Positions 17,764 through 27,358 are shown, counted from the stretch's first letter. The stretch is DNA of 49,855 bases from Planctomycetaceae bacterium (GCA_015490875.1 WFWZ01000165.1:1-49855); one strand, 5' to 3'. Notes: generated by a model not told the origin, from the sequence alone. Numbers and translations are program-made.

Positions 17764-19623
17764 GTGGTCCTCGTAACATGGTGGCTCCGGTGCGGCGCGC
17801 GTGGTCTGCGGGTCGCGGGGCTTTGGGGTGCGCTGCTGACGGGGCTGGCTGGTGGAACTCGCTCGGTACACGCCGATACGGAAGTGGCTCGCGGCGGCAT
17901 GGCGGCCACCGTCCATCCGCTGGCGACCGGAGCGGCTGTCGAGGCGATCGAGGCGGGAGGCAATGCGGTCGACGCGGCCATTGCAGCCGCCTTGATGTTG
18001 GGCGTCGTCGATCCGCACAATTCGGGTATAGGGGGTGGCTGCTTCATTCTCATCCGGCGTGCCGATGGCCATATTTTTGCGATTGACGGGCGGGAGACGG
18101 CCCCGGCCAAGGCGACGCCGGACATGTTTGTGCGAAATGGAAAGGCGGATCCGCAGCTAAGCCAGACCGGCCCGTTGGCGGTGGCGACTCCCGGCGCATT
18201 GGCAGCCTATGCGCAGGCCGTGAAGCGATACGGGCGGCTACCCTTGAAGCGATCCTTGCGGCGTGCGGCAGCTCGAGCGCGCCAAGGCTTCCGGGCGACC
18301 CCCGTCTTTGTGTCGCGTCTTCGTCCCACGGTTCCCCTATTGCGACGTTTTCCCGAAAGCCGACGGGTCTTCTTGAAGCCGGACGGGAGTCCCTTTGCGG
18401 TGGGGGAGCGGGTGAAGTACCCCGATTTGGCAGCCACGTATGAGGCGATCGCCGAACATGGGATCACGTGGTTCTATCGAGGGCCTTTTGCTCAAAGAGT
18501 GGGACGATGGATGGCGGAACACGGAGGCGTCCTGTCGGCGGAGGACTTTGCCGCTTATCGTCCCGTCGACCGCCAGCCCATTCGCACATCGTATCGCTCT
18601 TATGAGATTGTCGGTTTTCCGCCGCCGAGTTCAGGTGGGGTTCATGTGGCCCAGATCTTGAACATGCTCGAGGCGTACGATTTGCGGAAGCTCTATGAGC
18701 GCGATCCGGCGTTGATGGCGCATGTGGTGCTTGAGGCGATGAAGCGGGCATTCGCCGACCGCGCCTACTGGTTGGGCGATCCCGATCAGGCGAAGGTGCC
18801 GCGTGGTCTGATCGACAAAGCGTATGCGCGCGCGTTGGCTCGTTCGATCCGGCTCGATCGGGCGACGCCGGTCGAGCGTCACGGGAATCCGCCTCGAGCC
18901 GATCGCGACTGGTTCGCTGCGCCTGCTAGTCCGCGTCACACGACGCACTTGACCGTGGTGGATGGTGAGGGGACGTGGGTGGCCATCACGCAGACGATCA
19001 ATACTTCGTACGGTTCGAAAGTGGTCGTGCCAGGAACGGGTGTCGTTCTCAATAACGAAATGGATGACTTCGCAATCGCTCCGGGCGTCCCCAACGCTTT
19101 TGGTCTGGTCGGTGCGGAAGCGAACGCGGTGTCGGCCGGAAAGCGACCGCTGTCGAGCATGAGTCCCACATTGGTCCTGGAGAATGGACGGCCTATTCTG
19201 ACCGCGGGAGCGGCGGGTGGTCCGAAAATCATCACGCAGGTTGTTTTGACGCTGATTCGTTTTCTCGATTTGAAGTGGCCGCTGCAGGAAGCGGTCGGCC
19301 GTCCCCGCTATCATCATCAATGGAAGCCGGATCGGGTCGTCGTGGAGGATCAAGCGGATGACGCCTTCGTGCGGCGTCTGGAGGCGTTGGGGCACCGAGT
19401 CGTGCGTTCCCGTAGTGGCGGGGTGACGCAGGCGATCGCCTGGCGGGCAGGGCCGAGTGGTACCGGTGAGTTTGTGGGGGTGGCTGATCCTCGAGCCTCG
19501 GGAAAGGCCCAAGGATGGCCCCGGGCAAGCTCCTCCCAGTCGAACCAGCGACCAGATGCCAAGAGTGTGTCACCTCAGGGCGGGGATCGCCGTGAACCAG
19601 AGGGCGCGTCTTCGGCGCGGTGA
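17764..19623 (+). CDS. ggt: Gamma-glutamyltransferase
   Basis: 619 residues. The GTG at 17764 has GGAGGG seven bases upstream, and a signal-like segment follows (GLWGALLTGLAGGTRSVHA), so I prefer it to an upstream TTG. Ggt is an N-terminal-nucleophile hydrolase that splits itself into two subunits and moves the gamma-glutamyl group of glutathione to water or amino acids in the periplasm. Family motifs are present: GGNAVDAAIAAALMLGVVDP, SGIGGGCFI, IDGRETAP, and the processing site TTHLTVVD with the catalytic Thr at about residue 393. Downstream are the substrate-pocket motif LNNEMDDF and PLSSMSPTLV. The last 60 residues are a Pro/Ser-rich tail. nadB starts ten bases after the stop, so the two are likely co-transcribed. 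Confidence 0.9.
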   Translation: MVLVTWWLRCGARGLRVAGLWGALLTGLAGGTRSVHADTEVARGGMAATVHPLATGAAVEAIEAGGNAVDAAIAAALMLGVVDPHNSGIGGGCFILIRRADGHIFAIDGRETAPAKATPDMFVRNGKADPQLSQTGPLAVATPGALAAYAQAVKRYGRLPLKRSLRRAAARARQGFRATPVFVSRLRPTVPLLRRFPESRRVFLKPDGSPFAVGERVKYPDLAATYEAIAEHGITWFYRGPFAQRVGRWMAEHGGVLSAEDFAAYRPVDRQPIRTSYRSYEIVGFPPPSSGGVHVAQILNMLEAYDLRKLYERDPALMAHVVLEAMKRAFADRAYWLGDPDQAKVPRGLIDKAYARALARSIRLDRATPVERHGNPPRADRDWFAAPASPRHTTHLTVVDGEGTWVAITQTINTSYGSKVVVPGTGVVLNNEMDDFAIAPGVPNAFGLVGAEANAVSAGKRPLSSMSPTLVLENGRPILTAGAAGGPKIITQVVLTLIRFLDLKWPLQEAVGRPRYHHQWKPDRVVVEDQADDAFVRRLEALGHRVVRSRSGGVTQAIAWRAGPSGTGEFVGVADPRASGKAQGWPRASSSQSNQRPDAKSVSPQGGDRREPEGASSAR

Positions 19624-19632
19624 GTATCAACC

Positions 19633-21294
19633 ATGTGGGATGCCGTACCCCGTTACCTCGTGCCGTTTCGCCTGACGGAACGGCCTCATTTCTTTACCGA
19701 TATCCTGGTGATCGGCGGAGGCTTGGCGGGGCTGCGAGCAGCCAATGCGGTCGACCACTCGCTCCAAGTCTTGGTCGTGACGAAGGAATCGGCGGACCAG
19801 TCGAGCAGTCATTACGCTCAAGGAGGGATTGCCGGAGTGCTCGATCCGGAGGATCGGTTTGAGAATCACGAGGAGGACACGTTGCGGGCAGGCGTGGGGT
19901 TGTGCCACCGCGACGTCGTGGAAATGGTGGTGCGGGAAGCACCGCGTCGCATCGAGGAACTCGTGGCGTGGGGGACTCGGTTCGATCGCGAGAACGGCCA
20001 CCTGGAACTGGGACGGGAAGGGGGGCACAGCCATCATCGCATCGTGCACGCTTTGGGCGATGCGACCGGACGCGAAGTGATGCGGGCGGTCATTGAGCGA
20101 ACGCGGCAACAGGAGAACGTGACGCTTTGGGAGAACACGTTCACGGTCGACTTGTTGACGTGTGAGGGAGCGTGTCGGGGAGCGATCGTCGATCATCCTC
20201 GGCACGGAATGATCCTGGTGTGGGCCCGGCAGACAATCTTGTGTACCGGAGGAGCCGGGCGGGTTTACCGTGAATCCACGAATCCACCCGTCGCGACCGG
20301 CGACGGTCATGCCATGGCATTCCGAGCCGGGGCGGAGCTGCGCGACATGGAATTTGTGCAGTTCCATCCGACGGTACTTTACATCGCGGGGAGTAGTCGG
20401 AGTTTGATCACCGAAGCGATGCGGGGGGAGGGAGGGAGGCTGCTCGACGTGCACGGCCGGCGGTTCATGCCGGAATACGACGAGCGAGCCGAGTTGGCGC
20501 CTCGCGACGTGGTGACTCGAGCCATCGTCTCGCAAATGGAGGCGACGCAGCATCCGTGCGTTTATCTCGACGTGAGCCACCTCGACGCTTCGCTTGTACG
20601 GCGCCGTTTTCCCGGCATTGCAGCGGCGTGTGCGAAGTTCGGGATCGACATCACGCGGGAACCGATTCCCGTTCGCCCGGGAGCTCATTATATGATCGGC
20701 GGGGTCACCGTGGATTTGCGGGGAGCGACGACGTTGCCCGGGTTGTGGGCGGCCGGCGAGGCAACGTCCAGTGGCTTGCACGGTGCCAATCGCCTGGCAT
20801 CTAATAGCCTGTTGGAGGGCCTGGTTTTTGGGGCTCACGCCGGAGAGGCGGCTTCGCGTGCCGCTCTGGAAACGCTTGGCGAGGGGCGGCGGCCTTGGCC
20901 GGTCGAGAGCCCGGCGCGAGCCGCTTCCCGGGAATCGCTCGACTGGGGCGACATCCGCAATTCGCTGACCAGCCTGATGTGGCGGGAAGTGGGAGTGCGC
21001 CGCGAGACGGCGAGTTTGGAGGATGCAGCGCAGACGATCGACCGATGGCAGCGGTATGTGCTGAATCAGGCGGTTGCCGACCGGCGCGGTTGGGAGCTGC
21101 AGAACATGCTGACGGTGGCGAGGCTCATTACTGAGGCGGCTCGACGGCGCACGGAGTCTCGCGGGGTCCACTATCGGGTCGACTATCCTGAGACCGACGA
21201 CCGGCGGTGGCGGTGTCACTTGGTCCTTCGCCGCTGGGATGCCCCGAGCGTGGAGCGGCGCGAACTGGGATCGGAAGGGACGCGTAGCGATTAG
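19633..21294 (+). CDS. nadB: L-aspartate oxidase
   Basis: 553 residues. NadB oxidises L-aspartate to iminoaspartate with FAD, the first step of NAD synthesis in the cytosol. The FAD-binding motif is DILVIGGGLAGLRAANAV (about 23-40). The family signature SSHYAQGGIAGVL follows, then HSHHRIVHALGDATGREV. The flavoprotein core has LCTGGAGRVYRESTNPPVAT and GDGHAMAFRAGAELRDMEFV, and the active-site region FHPT. The C-terminal part has the conserved HYMIGGVTVD and LWAAGEATSSGLHGANRLAS with SNSLLEGLVFG, plus the succinate dehydrogenase-like helical tail to residue 545. Length fits the family (about 530-560). nadA and nadC are not in the window. The start follows ggt by nine bases. Confidence 0.93.
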   Translation: MWDAVPRYLVPFRLTERPHFFTDILVIGGGLAGLRAANAVDHSLQVLVVTKESADQSSSHYAQGGIAGVLDPEDRFENHEEDTLRAGVGLCHRDVVEMVVREAPRRIEELVAWGTRFDRENGHLELGREGGHSHHRIVHALGDATGREVMRAVIERTRQQENVTLWENTFTVDLLTCEGACRGAIVDHPRHGMILVWARQTILCTGGAGRVYRESTNPPVATGDGHAMAFRAGAELRDMEFVQFHPTVLYIAGSSRSLITEAMRGEGGRLLDVHGRRFMPEYDERAELAPRDVVTRAIVSQMEATQHPCVYLDVSHLDASLVRRRFPGIAAACAKFGIDITREPIPVRPGAHYMIGGVTVDLRGATTLPGLWAAGEATSSGLHGANRLASNSLLEGLVFGAHAGEAASRAALETLGEGRRPWPVESPARAASRESLDWGDIRNSLTSLMWREVGVRRETASLEDAAQTIDRWQRYVLNQAVADRRGWELQNMLTVARLITEAARRRTESRGVHYRVDYPETDDRRWRCHLVLRRWDAPSVERRELGSEGTRSD

Positions 21295-21326
21295 AACAGG
21301 CGGGGCACTCGATGGTAGGACGCCTG

Positions 21327-21356
21327 TTGTCGAACGAAAGGGCGTTCTACTATCAT
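21327..21356 (+). promoter_or_regulatory. Likely promoter of the Gld-type ABC operon
   Basis: TTGTCG (21327-21332) and TATCAT (21351-21356) are 18 bases apart, matching 4 and 5 of 6 consensus positions. It lies in the gap after nadB, and transcription would start about 80 bases before the ATG at 21443. Confidence 0.4.
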
Positions 21357-21378
21357 TCTCTGCGGACCTCAGGGTAGT

Positions 21379-21412
21379 GGGGGAGTCCGCGAGTCTTTGG
21401 GCAGACTCCCCC
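21379..21412 (+). other. Leader hairpin before the ABC ATPase gene
   Basis: Arms GGGGGAGTC (21379-21387) and GACTCCCCC (21404-21412) pair perfectly over nine bases around a 16-base loop. There is no T-run, so it is not an obvious terminator. It would lie in the 5' leader of the operon, just before the ribosome site GAGGA (21433-21437). Confidence 0.5.
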
Positions 21413-21442
21413 TCCCATCACTTTCGGCGGACGAGGATTCCG

Positions 21443-22210
21443 ATGAACGAAGCAGCTCAAGCAGCAACCTCGACCAAGGCTGCACCAGCCATGATCGAGG
21501 CGATTGGCCTTTCCAAGTTCTACGGTATTTTTACGGCGATTCGGGATGTCAGTTTCACCGTACAGCAGGGGGAACTGGTGGCGTTCCTTGGCCCCAACGG
21601 CGCGGGCAAGAGCACCACGATGAAGATTCTGACCGGTTATCTTTCTCCGTCGGAAGGTGTGGCGAGGATCGCTGGTCACGATATGAACTCCGATCGCATC
21701 GCCGGCTCGGCGCACCTGGGGTACCTTCCCGAAAACGGGCCGCTCTATCCCGATATGACTCCGAGTTCCCTGTTGAACTTCTTTGCGGATGCTCGAGGGA
21801 TGGACAAGGCCTATCGGGCGGAGCGCATCGAGGCGGTCGTCGACATTTGCCAGCTCGGATCGGTCTTCCACAAGCCGATCGGCAAGCTCTCCAAGGGTTA
21901 CCGACAGCGCGTCGGGATGGCGCAGGCACTGCTGCACGAGCCCGACGTCTTGATCATGGACGAACCGACGGCCGGATTGGATCCGAATCAGATTCGCGAG
22001 GTGCGATCGACGATGCGGCGCATCGCCGAAGAGAAGACGATTCTGTTGTCGACGCACATCTTGCAGGAAGTGGAGGCGATGGCGAGTCGCGTGATCATGG
22101 TGCATGAGGGGCGGCTCGTCTACGACGGGCCGGTCAAGGAGTTGGCCAAAGACGAGGGGCTCGAGGCGGCCTTCGCCCGGCTCACGAAGGCATCGGCTCC
22201 GGCGGCTTGA
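21443..22210 (+). CDS. ABC transporter ATP-binding protein, GldA-like
   Basis: 255 residues. The ATG at 21443 has GAGGA five bases upstream and fits the conserved start. It powers the membrane complex encoded downstream from the cytoplasmic side. Walker A is LGPNGAGKSTTMKILTGYLS (about 49-68). The Q-loop region has HLGYLPENGPLYPDMT, the signature is KLSKGYRQRVGMAQAL (a GYRQR variant typical of ABC-2/GldA ATPases), Walker B is DVLIMDEPTAGLDPNQ, and the switch His is in LLSTHILQEVEAMA. Length fits a one-domain ATPase. The next gene encodes a GldF-GldG fusion 88 bases on. I call it GldA-like because of that neighbour; alone it would be a generic ABC-2 ATPase. Confidence 0.88.
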   Translation: MNEAAQAATSTKAAPAMIEAIGLSKFYGIFTAIRDVSFTVQQGELVAFLGPNGAGKSTTMKILTGYLSPSEGVARIAGHDMNSDRIAGSAHLGYLPENGPLYPDMTPSSLLNFFADARGMDKAYRAERIEAVVDICQLGSVFHKPIGKLSKGYRQRVGMAQALLHEPDVLIMDEPTAGLDPNQIREVRSTMRRIAEEKTILLSTHILQEVEAMASRVIMVHEGRLVYDGPVKELAKDEGLEAAFARLTKASAPAA

Positions 22211-22298
22211 GCCTTCGCGTGAGCCTGGCGTCCGGGAGGTTATCGTGCGACGAGAGGGAAAACACAAGATCGCGAGAGGGAAGAGCGAGTAGACAGCC

Positions 22299-25205
22299 AT
22301 GACTGAAATGTTGATGCAGGTCCTGTGGTTGCTGGCGATCGACGTCGTCTTCTTGATCGTGCTGGCGCTCGTCTTGGTGCCGTTGGGTGTGTACAAGCGC
22401 GCTGCCTTCGCCGTGTTGCGGAGGAACTTCGTCAGCTATTTCAGCAATCCCACGGGATATGTTTTCCTTTGTTTGTTCGTGCTACTGACGTCGTTTTCCG
22501 CCTTTTGGCCTCACGAGTTCTTCACGAACAACCTTGCCAATCTCGACCAGCTCAATCGGTTCCTTCCGTTCATCATGTTGGTGTTTATTCCGGCCATCAC
22601 GATGGGAGCGTGGGCGGAAGAGAAGCGGCAGGGGACGGACGAGCTGTTGTTGACGATTCCGGCGGACGACTTCGACATCGTGGTCGGCAAGTACCTGGCG
22701 GCCGTTGGGGTCTTCACGGTTTCGCTTCTGTTTTCCCAGTTGTCCAACTTTGTGGTTCTCGTGTCGCTCAGCAACGGGGAAGTCGATACCGGCCTCTTTT
22801 TCTCCAACTACTTCGGCTACTGGATGATCGGTCTGGCGATGATCGCCATCGGGATGATCGGATCGTTCCTCAGCAGTAATCTGACCGTGAGTTTCATTCT
22901 CGGGGCGATTTTCAATGCCCCCTTGACGTTCGCGGTTTTCGCCGACGCCATTTTGCCGCCACCCTATTCGGACTGGGTTTCCCGCTGGAGCATTGCGACA
23001 CAATTCGAGCCGTTCGGGCGAGGCGTTTTGAGTCTGGCTTCGGTTGTTTATTTCCTGATGGTGGCGGCGATCGGACTCTACATTTGCATCGTGCTGGTGG
23101 GCCGCCGCCACTGGTTGGGCGGGCGCGACGGCGACTCGCTGATTTACCACTACGTCATCCGCGTGATCGCCTTGATCGTGATCGTGATTTCGACCACCGC
23201 GATCTTCCATTCGCGAGTGGCATTGCGAGCCGACCTGACGAGGAATCGAACGGCGTCGCTCTCCCCGGCGACGCTGAAGATCCTCAAGTCGCTCGACCCG
23301 GAACATCCCATCTTTGTCCATGCGTTCATCAGCCGCAAGGTTCCGAAAGAGTACGCCGAAGTGAAACGGAACTTGCTGACGTTACTGCGCGAGTTCGAGG
23401 CGCAGGGGAAGATCCACGTCAAGATCTACAACAATATCGAGACGTTCAGCGATGAAGCTCGGCGGGCCGAAGAGCATTTCGGCATCGAGCCGCAGCAGTT
23501 GCGGTTTCGCGAGCGGGGTCAGATTTCCGAGGAGGAGGTGATCCTGGGGGCCGCGTTTACAAGCGGCCTCAATCGCGTCGTCGTTCCGTTCTTCGACTAC
23601 GGGATTCCCGTTGAATATGAACTGATCCGGTCGATCGCCACGGTGGCGAAGAAACAGCGCAAGAAGCTCGGGGTCGTCCACACCGATGCCAATTTGATGG
23701 GAGGATTCACGTTCACTGGTGGCCGTCCTCAGCAGCTTCCCAAACAAGCGATCATCGAGGAATTGGAAAAGCAGTATGACGTGGAGGATGTCGATGCCAC
23801 CAAGGCCATCGATGCAAAGCAATACGATGTGTTGCTGGTCGTACAACCTTCCTCGTTGCCGCCGGAAGGACTCAAGAACCTGATGGCGGCCATTCGAGCC
23901 GGAGTGCCGACAGCCATTTTCGAAGACCCGCTGCCCAACTTCTTTCCTCATGTTCCCGGGACGGGCCAACCGAAGAATCCGTCTCCTGGAATGCCGGGAA
24001 TGCCCACGGCCAAGTCGGACATTCGGGAGTTGTGGAAGCTGCTGGGGATCACCTCTCCTGGCCGAGTCAATCCGCGAGCGTTCCGACCGCCGCCGCTCTT
24101 CCAGCCCGACATCGTCTGGCAGCAGTACAATCCCTATCGGAAGATCCAGGTCCGTGCGTTCACGGACGAGTGGGTGTTCATCCGCAATGAGGCCCCTGGT
24201 GGCAGCGACTCGCTCAATCCCAACGAGGACGTGACAGCCGGCTTGGAAGAGGTGTTGCTGCCCTATCCGGGAGCGATTGAGCCGGCCGTGGACAGCAATC
24301 TCCGTTTTGTCAAGCTGATTCAAACCGGAACCCTGGCAGGGACGATTCGCTACGACGATCTGACTGCCTACGAGTCGGCTTCGGATTACGAGAAGCTGGT
24401 GGCCAGCCAGGTATTGCGCGGCCGTCAGGTCATCGCGGCACGGATCTTCGGGAAGCTCGACGACGAAGATGCCGACGATCCGTCCGAGGATGGTTCCGAG
24501 GAGGAGAGCGAAAAAGGGGCGAAGGAGGCCAAGTCCAAGAGGAAGGGAATCCGCGTCGTCTACGTGGCGGATATGGATTTGTTGGCCCCCGTATTCTTCT
24601 CCCTGCGGGCTCGGCCGGATGAAATGAGCGAAATCCGCTGGCAGTTCGAGAACGTGACTTTTGCGTTGAACGTGATCGATGAACTCTCAGGGGACGATGC
24701 GTTCGTCGCCGTTCGCAACCACAAGCCGCGTCACGCGACGTTGCGGCTGGTGGAAGTGCAGATCCAGGAGGCAAAGGAAAAACAACTGGACCAGGAACGG
24801 AAATTCCTCAAGGAATACGAAAAGGAAGTGAAAAAAGCCGAACGTGAAAAAGACGAAGCCGGAAAGAAGATCAAGGAGAAACTCGACGAGTTGCAAAAGA
24901 AACGCGAGCAGGGTGAGCCGGTGAATATCGTCGATATCATCGCCCTATCTCAGCAGTACCAGGCTGCCGAGGCGCGAGCCGATCGCCGATTGCAGATCAA
25001 GCGCGCCCAACTGGAGAAACAGCGGGATCAGAATATCAAGAAGATCCGACGAGAGGTCGAGTTGGAGATTCTCGGAATTCAGTTCTTCTACAAGGCATGG
25101 GCCGTTGCCGTTCCCCCGATTCTGCCCGCACTCGTCGGAATCGTCGTCTTCTTCCGCCGCTTGCTGCGAGAGCGGGAAGGGATCGAGCGATCGAGGCTGA
25201 AGTGA
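22299..25205 (+). CDS. ABC-2 permease/auxiliary fusion (GldF-GldG)
   Basis: 968 residues. The first segment is an extra membrane helix (about 8-31). Residues 35-265 are a six-helix ABC-2 permease of GldF type: NFVSYFSNPTGYVFLCLFVL, then IPAITMGAWAEEKRQGTDEL, which carries the conserved EEKRxGT loop. From about residue 280 a new membrane helix (VIRVIALIVIVISTTAIFHS) opens a GldG-type large extracytoplasmic domain: NRTASLSPATLKILKSLDPE, DYGIPVEYELIRSIATVAKK and so on. Residues about 725-750 form an acidic then basic linker, about 830-925 a highly charged coiled coil rich in Lys/Glu, and about 935-957 a last helix. In Bacteroidetes GldF and GldG are separate proteins linked to gliding and type IX secretion; here they are one chain. 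The exported substrate is unknown. Confidence 0.88.
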   Translation: MTEMLMQVLWLLAIDVVFLIVLALVLVPLGVYKRAAFAVLRRNFVSYFSNPTGYVFLCLFVLLTSFSAFWPHEFFTNNLANLDQLNRFLPFIMLVFIPAITMGAWAEEKRQGTDELLLTIPADDFDIVVGKYLAAVGVFTVSLLFSQLSNFVVLVSLSNGEVDTGLFFSNYFGYWMIGLAMIAIGMIGSFLSSNLTVSFILGAIFNAPLTFAVFADAILPPPYSDWVSRWSIATQFEPFGRGVLSLASVVYFLMVAAIGLYICIVLVGRRHWLGGRDGDSLIYHYVIRVIALIVIVISTTAIFHSRVALRADLTRNRTASLSPATLKILKSLDPEHPIFVHAFISRKVPKEYAEVKRNLLTLLREFEAQGKIHVKIYNNIETFSDEARRAEEHFGIEPQQLRFRERGQISEEEVILGAAFTSGLNRVVVPFFDYGIPVEYELIRSIATVAKKQRKKLGVVHTDANLMGGFTFTGGRPQQLPKQAIIEELEKQYDVEDVDATKAIDAKQYDVLLVVQPSSLPPEGLKNLMAAIRAGVPTAIFEDPLPNFFPHVPGTGQPKNPSPGMPGMPTAKSDIRELWKLLGITSPGRVNPRAFRPPPLFQPDIVWQQYNPYRKIQVRAFTDEWVFIRNEAPGGSDSLNPNEDVTAGLEEVLLPYPGAIEPAVDSNLRFVKLIQTGTLAGTIRYDDLTAYESASDYEKLVASQVLRGRQVIAARIFGKLDDEDADDPSEDGSEEESEKGAKEAKSKRKGIRVVYVADMDLLAPVFFSLRARPDEMSEIRWQFENVTFALNVIDELSGDDAFVAVRNHKPRHATLRLVEVQIQEAKEKQLDQERKFLKEYEKEVKKAEREKDEAGKKIKEKLDELQKKREQGEPVNIVDIIALSQQYQAAEARADRRLQIKRAQLEKQRDQNIKKIRREVELEILGIQFFYKAWAVAVPPILPALVGIVVFFRRLLREREGIERSRLK

Positions 25206-25276
25206 TGCATGAGAGCACACAGTTGCAGCCGTGACAGGAATCAGATGATCTAGCTGAGTACCGGAGACCATTGGCC

Positions 25277-27235
25277 ATGTCGCAACAGGGGATCAGAACT
25301 CTCGTCTTTGTCGCTGCCGCCGCCGTCCTGGCGGGAGGAGCGTATCTGGCCTACCCGCGCCCCAAAGAGTTTCGGATTTCCGAGGCAGTCAAGAAGCCGC
25401 TCTTTCCCGAATTCACCGATCCGCAGGATGCGGCGAGGATCGTTATCACGAAGGTCAACGAAGAATTGGGACAGCTCGTGGAGTTTGAACTGGTCAAGGA
25501 TGCGGATCGCGGCATTTGGGTGATCCCATCTCGAGAGAACTATCCGGCGGATGCCGAGGAGAAGATCCGGGATGCCACGACGGCATTGATCGATCTGATT
25601 CCGACCGACTTCGTGTCGGAAGAGACTCGCGACCAGGCCACCTATGGGTTGCTCAAACCGAGTCAGGAGGTCGAGGCAGCACAGACGGGGATCGGTCTGC
25701 TCGTGAGAATCGAAAATGACAAAGGGCAGGCGCTGGCCGAACTGATCATCGGGAAGCGGGGTCGAGCGGAGAACGAGGACAATGGCGGCGGGAAGTCACT
25801 TTACTTCGTCCGTCGTCCGGATCAGAACGCCATCTATGTCGCCGAAATCGATCCAGCCGCTTTTCCCACCGAGTTCAAAGCGTGGATCAAGGAAGATCTA
25901 CTTCAACTGGATGCCTTTGACATTTCCCGCGTGGAAATCGACGACTACAACGTTCCCTTCGAAGTGATCAACGCGCAAGGAGGAGTTCGAATCCGCCCCG
26001 ATGTCGAACACCTCAAGCGGCGCATGAAAGCGATCGTGAACTGGAACGACACCGACGGCAAATGGAGTCTGCAAAAGCTGCTGACCTACCAGGGGACTCG
26101 GCCGGTCGAGACATCGCTGGGTGAACTCGAGGAACTCAATACCGAGAAACTCAACGATCTCAAATTCACGCTCGACTCGCTCAAGATCGTCAACGTCCAA
26201 CGAAAACCGGAAGGCTTGGGGGCCGATCTAAAGGCCGGCCGGGAGTTCCTCAACAAACGCGAAAGCCTGATTTCGCTCCAGAGGATGGGCTTTTATCCAT
26301 GGCCCGTAGGCGATCAACTCGAACTCTTCGCGGAGAACGGTGAACTGATCGTCGCCACCAAGGACGGCGTGGAGTACCTCCTGCGCTTCGGGCAAACCGA
26401 CCGCAGTGACATCGATTCGGAAGAGCTCAACCGGTACCTGATGGTGACGGTGCGGATCGACGAGTCTCAGTTTACCGAGTTGCCACCGGAAGTGAGGCGG
26501 GAGCTGGACGGGAAGGCCTCGTCCGAGCCGGCGGGCCCGGCCGCGCCGCCGTCCGGGACTGAAGAGGAGAAGGAGAAAAAGAAGGAGACCAAATCGGAAC
26601 CGCAACCACCGGCGCCGCTTGCCCAGGATGAGCCTCCAGCAAAGAAATCGCCCGAGAATCCGCTGCGCCCGAAAAAGAAACTCGAGGATGAGGCGAAAAA
26701 GAAAGGCGCTGCCAAGAGCAAGGATTCAGGCGATGAGGCGAAAAAGGATGGTAGCGCCAGGGAAGAAATGAAAGAAGCAGGTGAAAGCAAGAAGAAAGGC
26801 GACGCTGGCGAGAAGGCCTCAGAAGGCGACTCGCAGGAGAAGGCAGGGAACTCGCCGGCAGGGGAGGCGTCCAAGGATGGAGATGCCGGCATGGAGAAGA
26901 AAAAGGACGCGACATCGGGTGGCGAGGACGAGCAGGACGCGGCAGCCAAGGAGGCACAACGCAAACTCGATGAATTGAAAGACAAGTACCGCAAGGCGCG
27001 TGCAAAAGTCGATGAACTCAACTTCCGCTTTGGCGACTGGTATTACGTCATTTCGGAGAAGGACTTTCGGAAGATCCATTTGACTCGTCGAGACTTGATC
27101 CGCGAGACGAGCCAAGCCAAGGAGAAGGGATTCGATGTCGATGCATTCCGAAGTCTCCAGAAAGAGGGCCTGAAAGTCTCGCCCTCGGGCGGGGCGTCGG
27201 GTGGGCTTCCCTCCTTCCCGGGATCGGGCAACTGA
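25277..27235 (+). CDS. DUF4340 domain-containing protein
   Basis: 652 residues from the ATG at 25277; a TTG two codons earlier is less likely. One N-terminal membrane helix (TLVFVAAAAVLAGGAYLAYP) anchors it. Residues 40-400 carry DUF4340-type repeats with the pattern W-V-I-P-S-R-E-N-Y-P-A-D and Y-G-L-L-K-P, later VAEIDPAAFPTEFKAWIKED and SLQKLLTYQG. Residues about 415-560 are a long low-complexity tract of Lys, Glu, Ala, Pro and Gly, likely disordered. A short conserved C-terminal part ends with FRFGDWYYVISEKDFRKIHL-like sequence (read here as NFRFGDWYYVISEKDFRKI), then a Ser/Gly-rich tail. DUF4340 proteins accompany GldF/GldG-type ABC systems, as here, and are probably the third extracytoplasmic partner. 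The gene follows the fusion by 71 bases. Confidence 0.85.
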   Translation: MSQQGIRTLVFVAAAAVLAGGAYLAYPRPKEFRISEAVKKPLFPEFTDPQDAARIVITKVNEELGQLVEFELVKDADRGIWVIPSRENYPADAEEKIRDATTALIDLIPTDFVSEETRDQATYGLLKPSQEVEAAQTGIGLLVRIENDKGQALAELIIGKRGRAENEDNGGGKSLYFVRRPDQNAIYVAEIDPAAFPTEFKAWIKEDLLQLDAFDISRVEIDDYNVPFEVINAQGGVRIRPDVEHLKRRMKAIVNWNDTDGKWSLQKLLTYQGTRPVETSLGELEELNTEKLNDLKFTLDSLKIVNVQRKPEGLGADLKAGREFLNKRESLISLQRMGFYPWPVGDQLELFAENGELIVATKDGVEYLLRFGQTDRSDIDSEELNRYLMVTVRIDESQFTELPPEVRRELDGKASSEPAGPAAPPSGTEEEKEKKKETKSEPQPPAPLAQDEPPAKKSPENPLRPKKKLEDEAKKKGAAKSKDSGDEAKKDGSAREEMKEAGESKKKGDAGEKASEGDSQEKAGNSPAGEASKDGDAGMEKKKDATSGGEDEQDAAAKEAQRKLDELKDKYRKARAKVDELNFRFGDWYYVISEKDFRKIHLTRRDLIRETSQAKEKGFDVDAFRSLQKEGLKVSPSGGASGGLPSFPGSGN

Positions 27236-27244
27236 GAAGTCGGC

Positions 27245-27358
27245 ATGGCACGTTGGCCGAGACGACACTGGATTACCTTGTTCACTTACCTGGCTGTCTT
27301 CGTCGGGTTTCCGTTGTTGTGTTGGTTGGCCTACTTGTTCGTGCGAGGGCCGTTTTGA
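27245..27358 (+). CDS. 37-residue single-helix membrane peptide
   Basis: A short open frame nine bases after the DUF4340 stop. It reads MARWPRRHWITLFTYLAVFV and continues through a hydrophobic helix to LFVRGPF. A basic N-terminus followed by one membrane helix of about 21 residues is a typical small membrane protein layout, oriented N-in. The ribosome site is weak (GAGAAG about seven bases upstream). It lies in the Gld operon and could be a small subunit of that complex. It might also be a chance frame, so confidence is limited. Confidence 0.45.
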   Translation: MARWPRRHWITLFTYLAVFVGFPLLCWLAYLFVRGPF

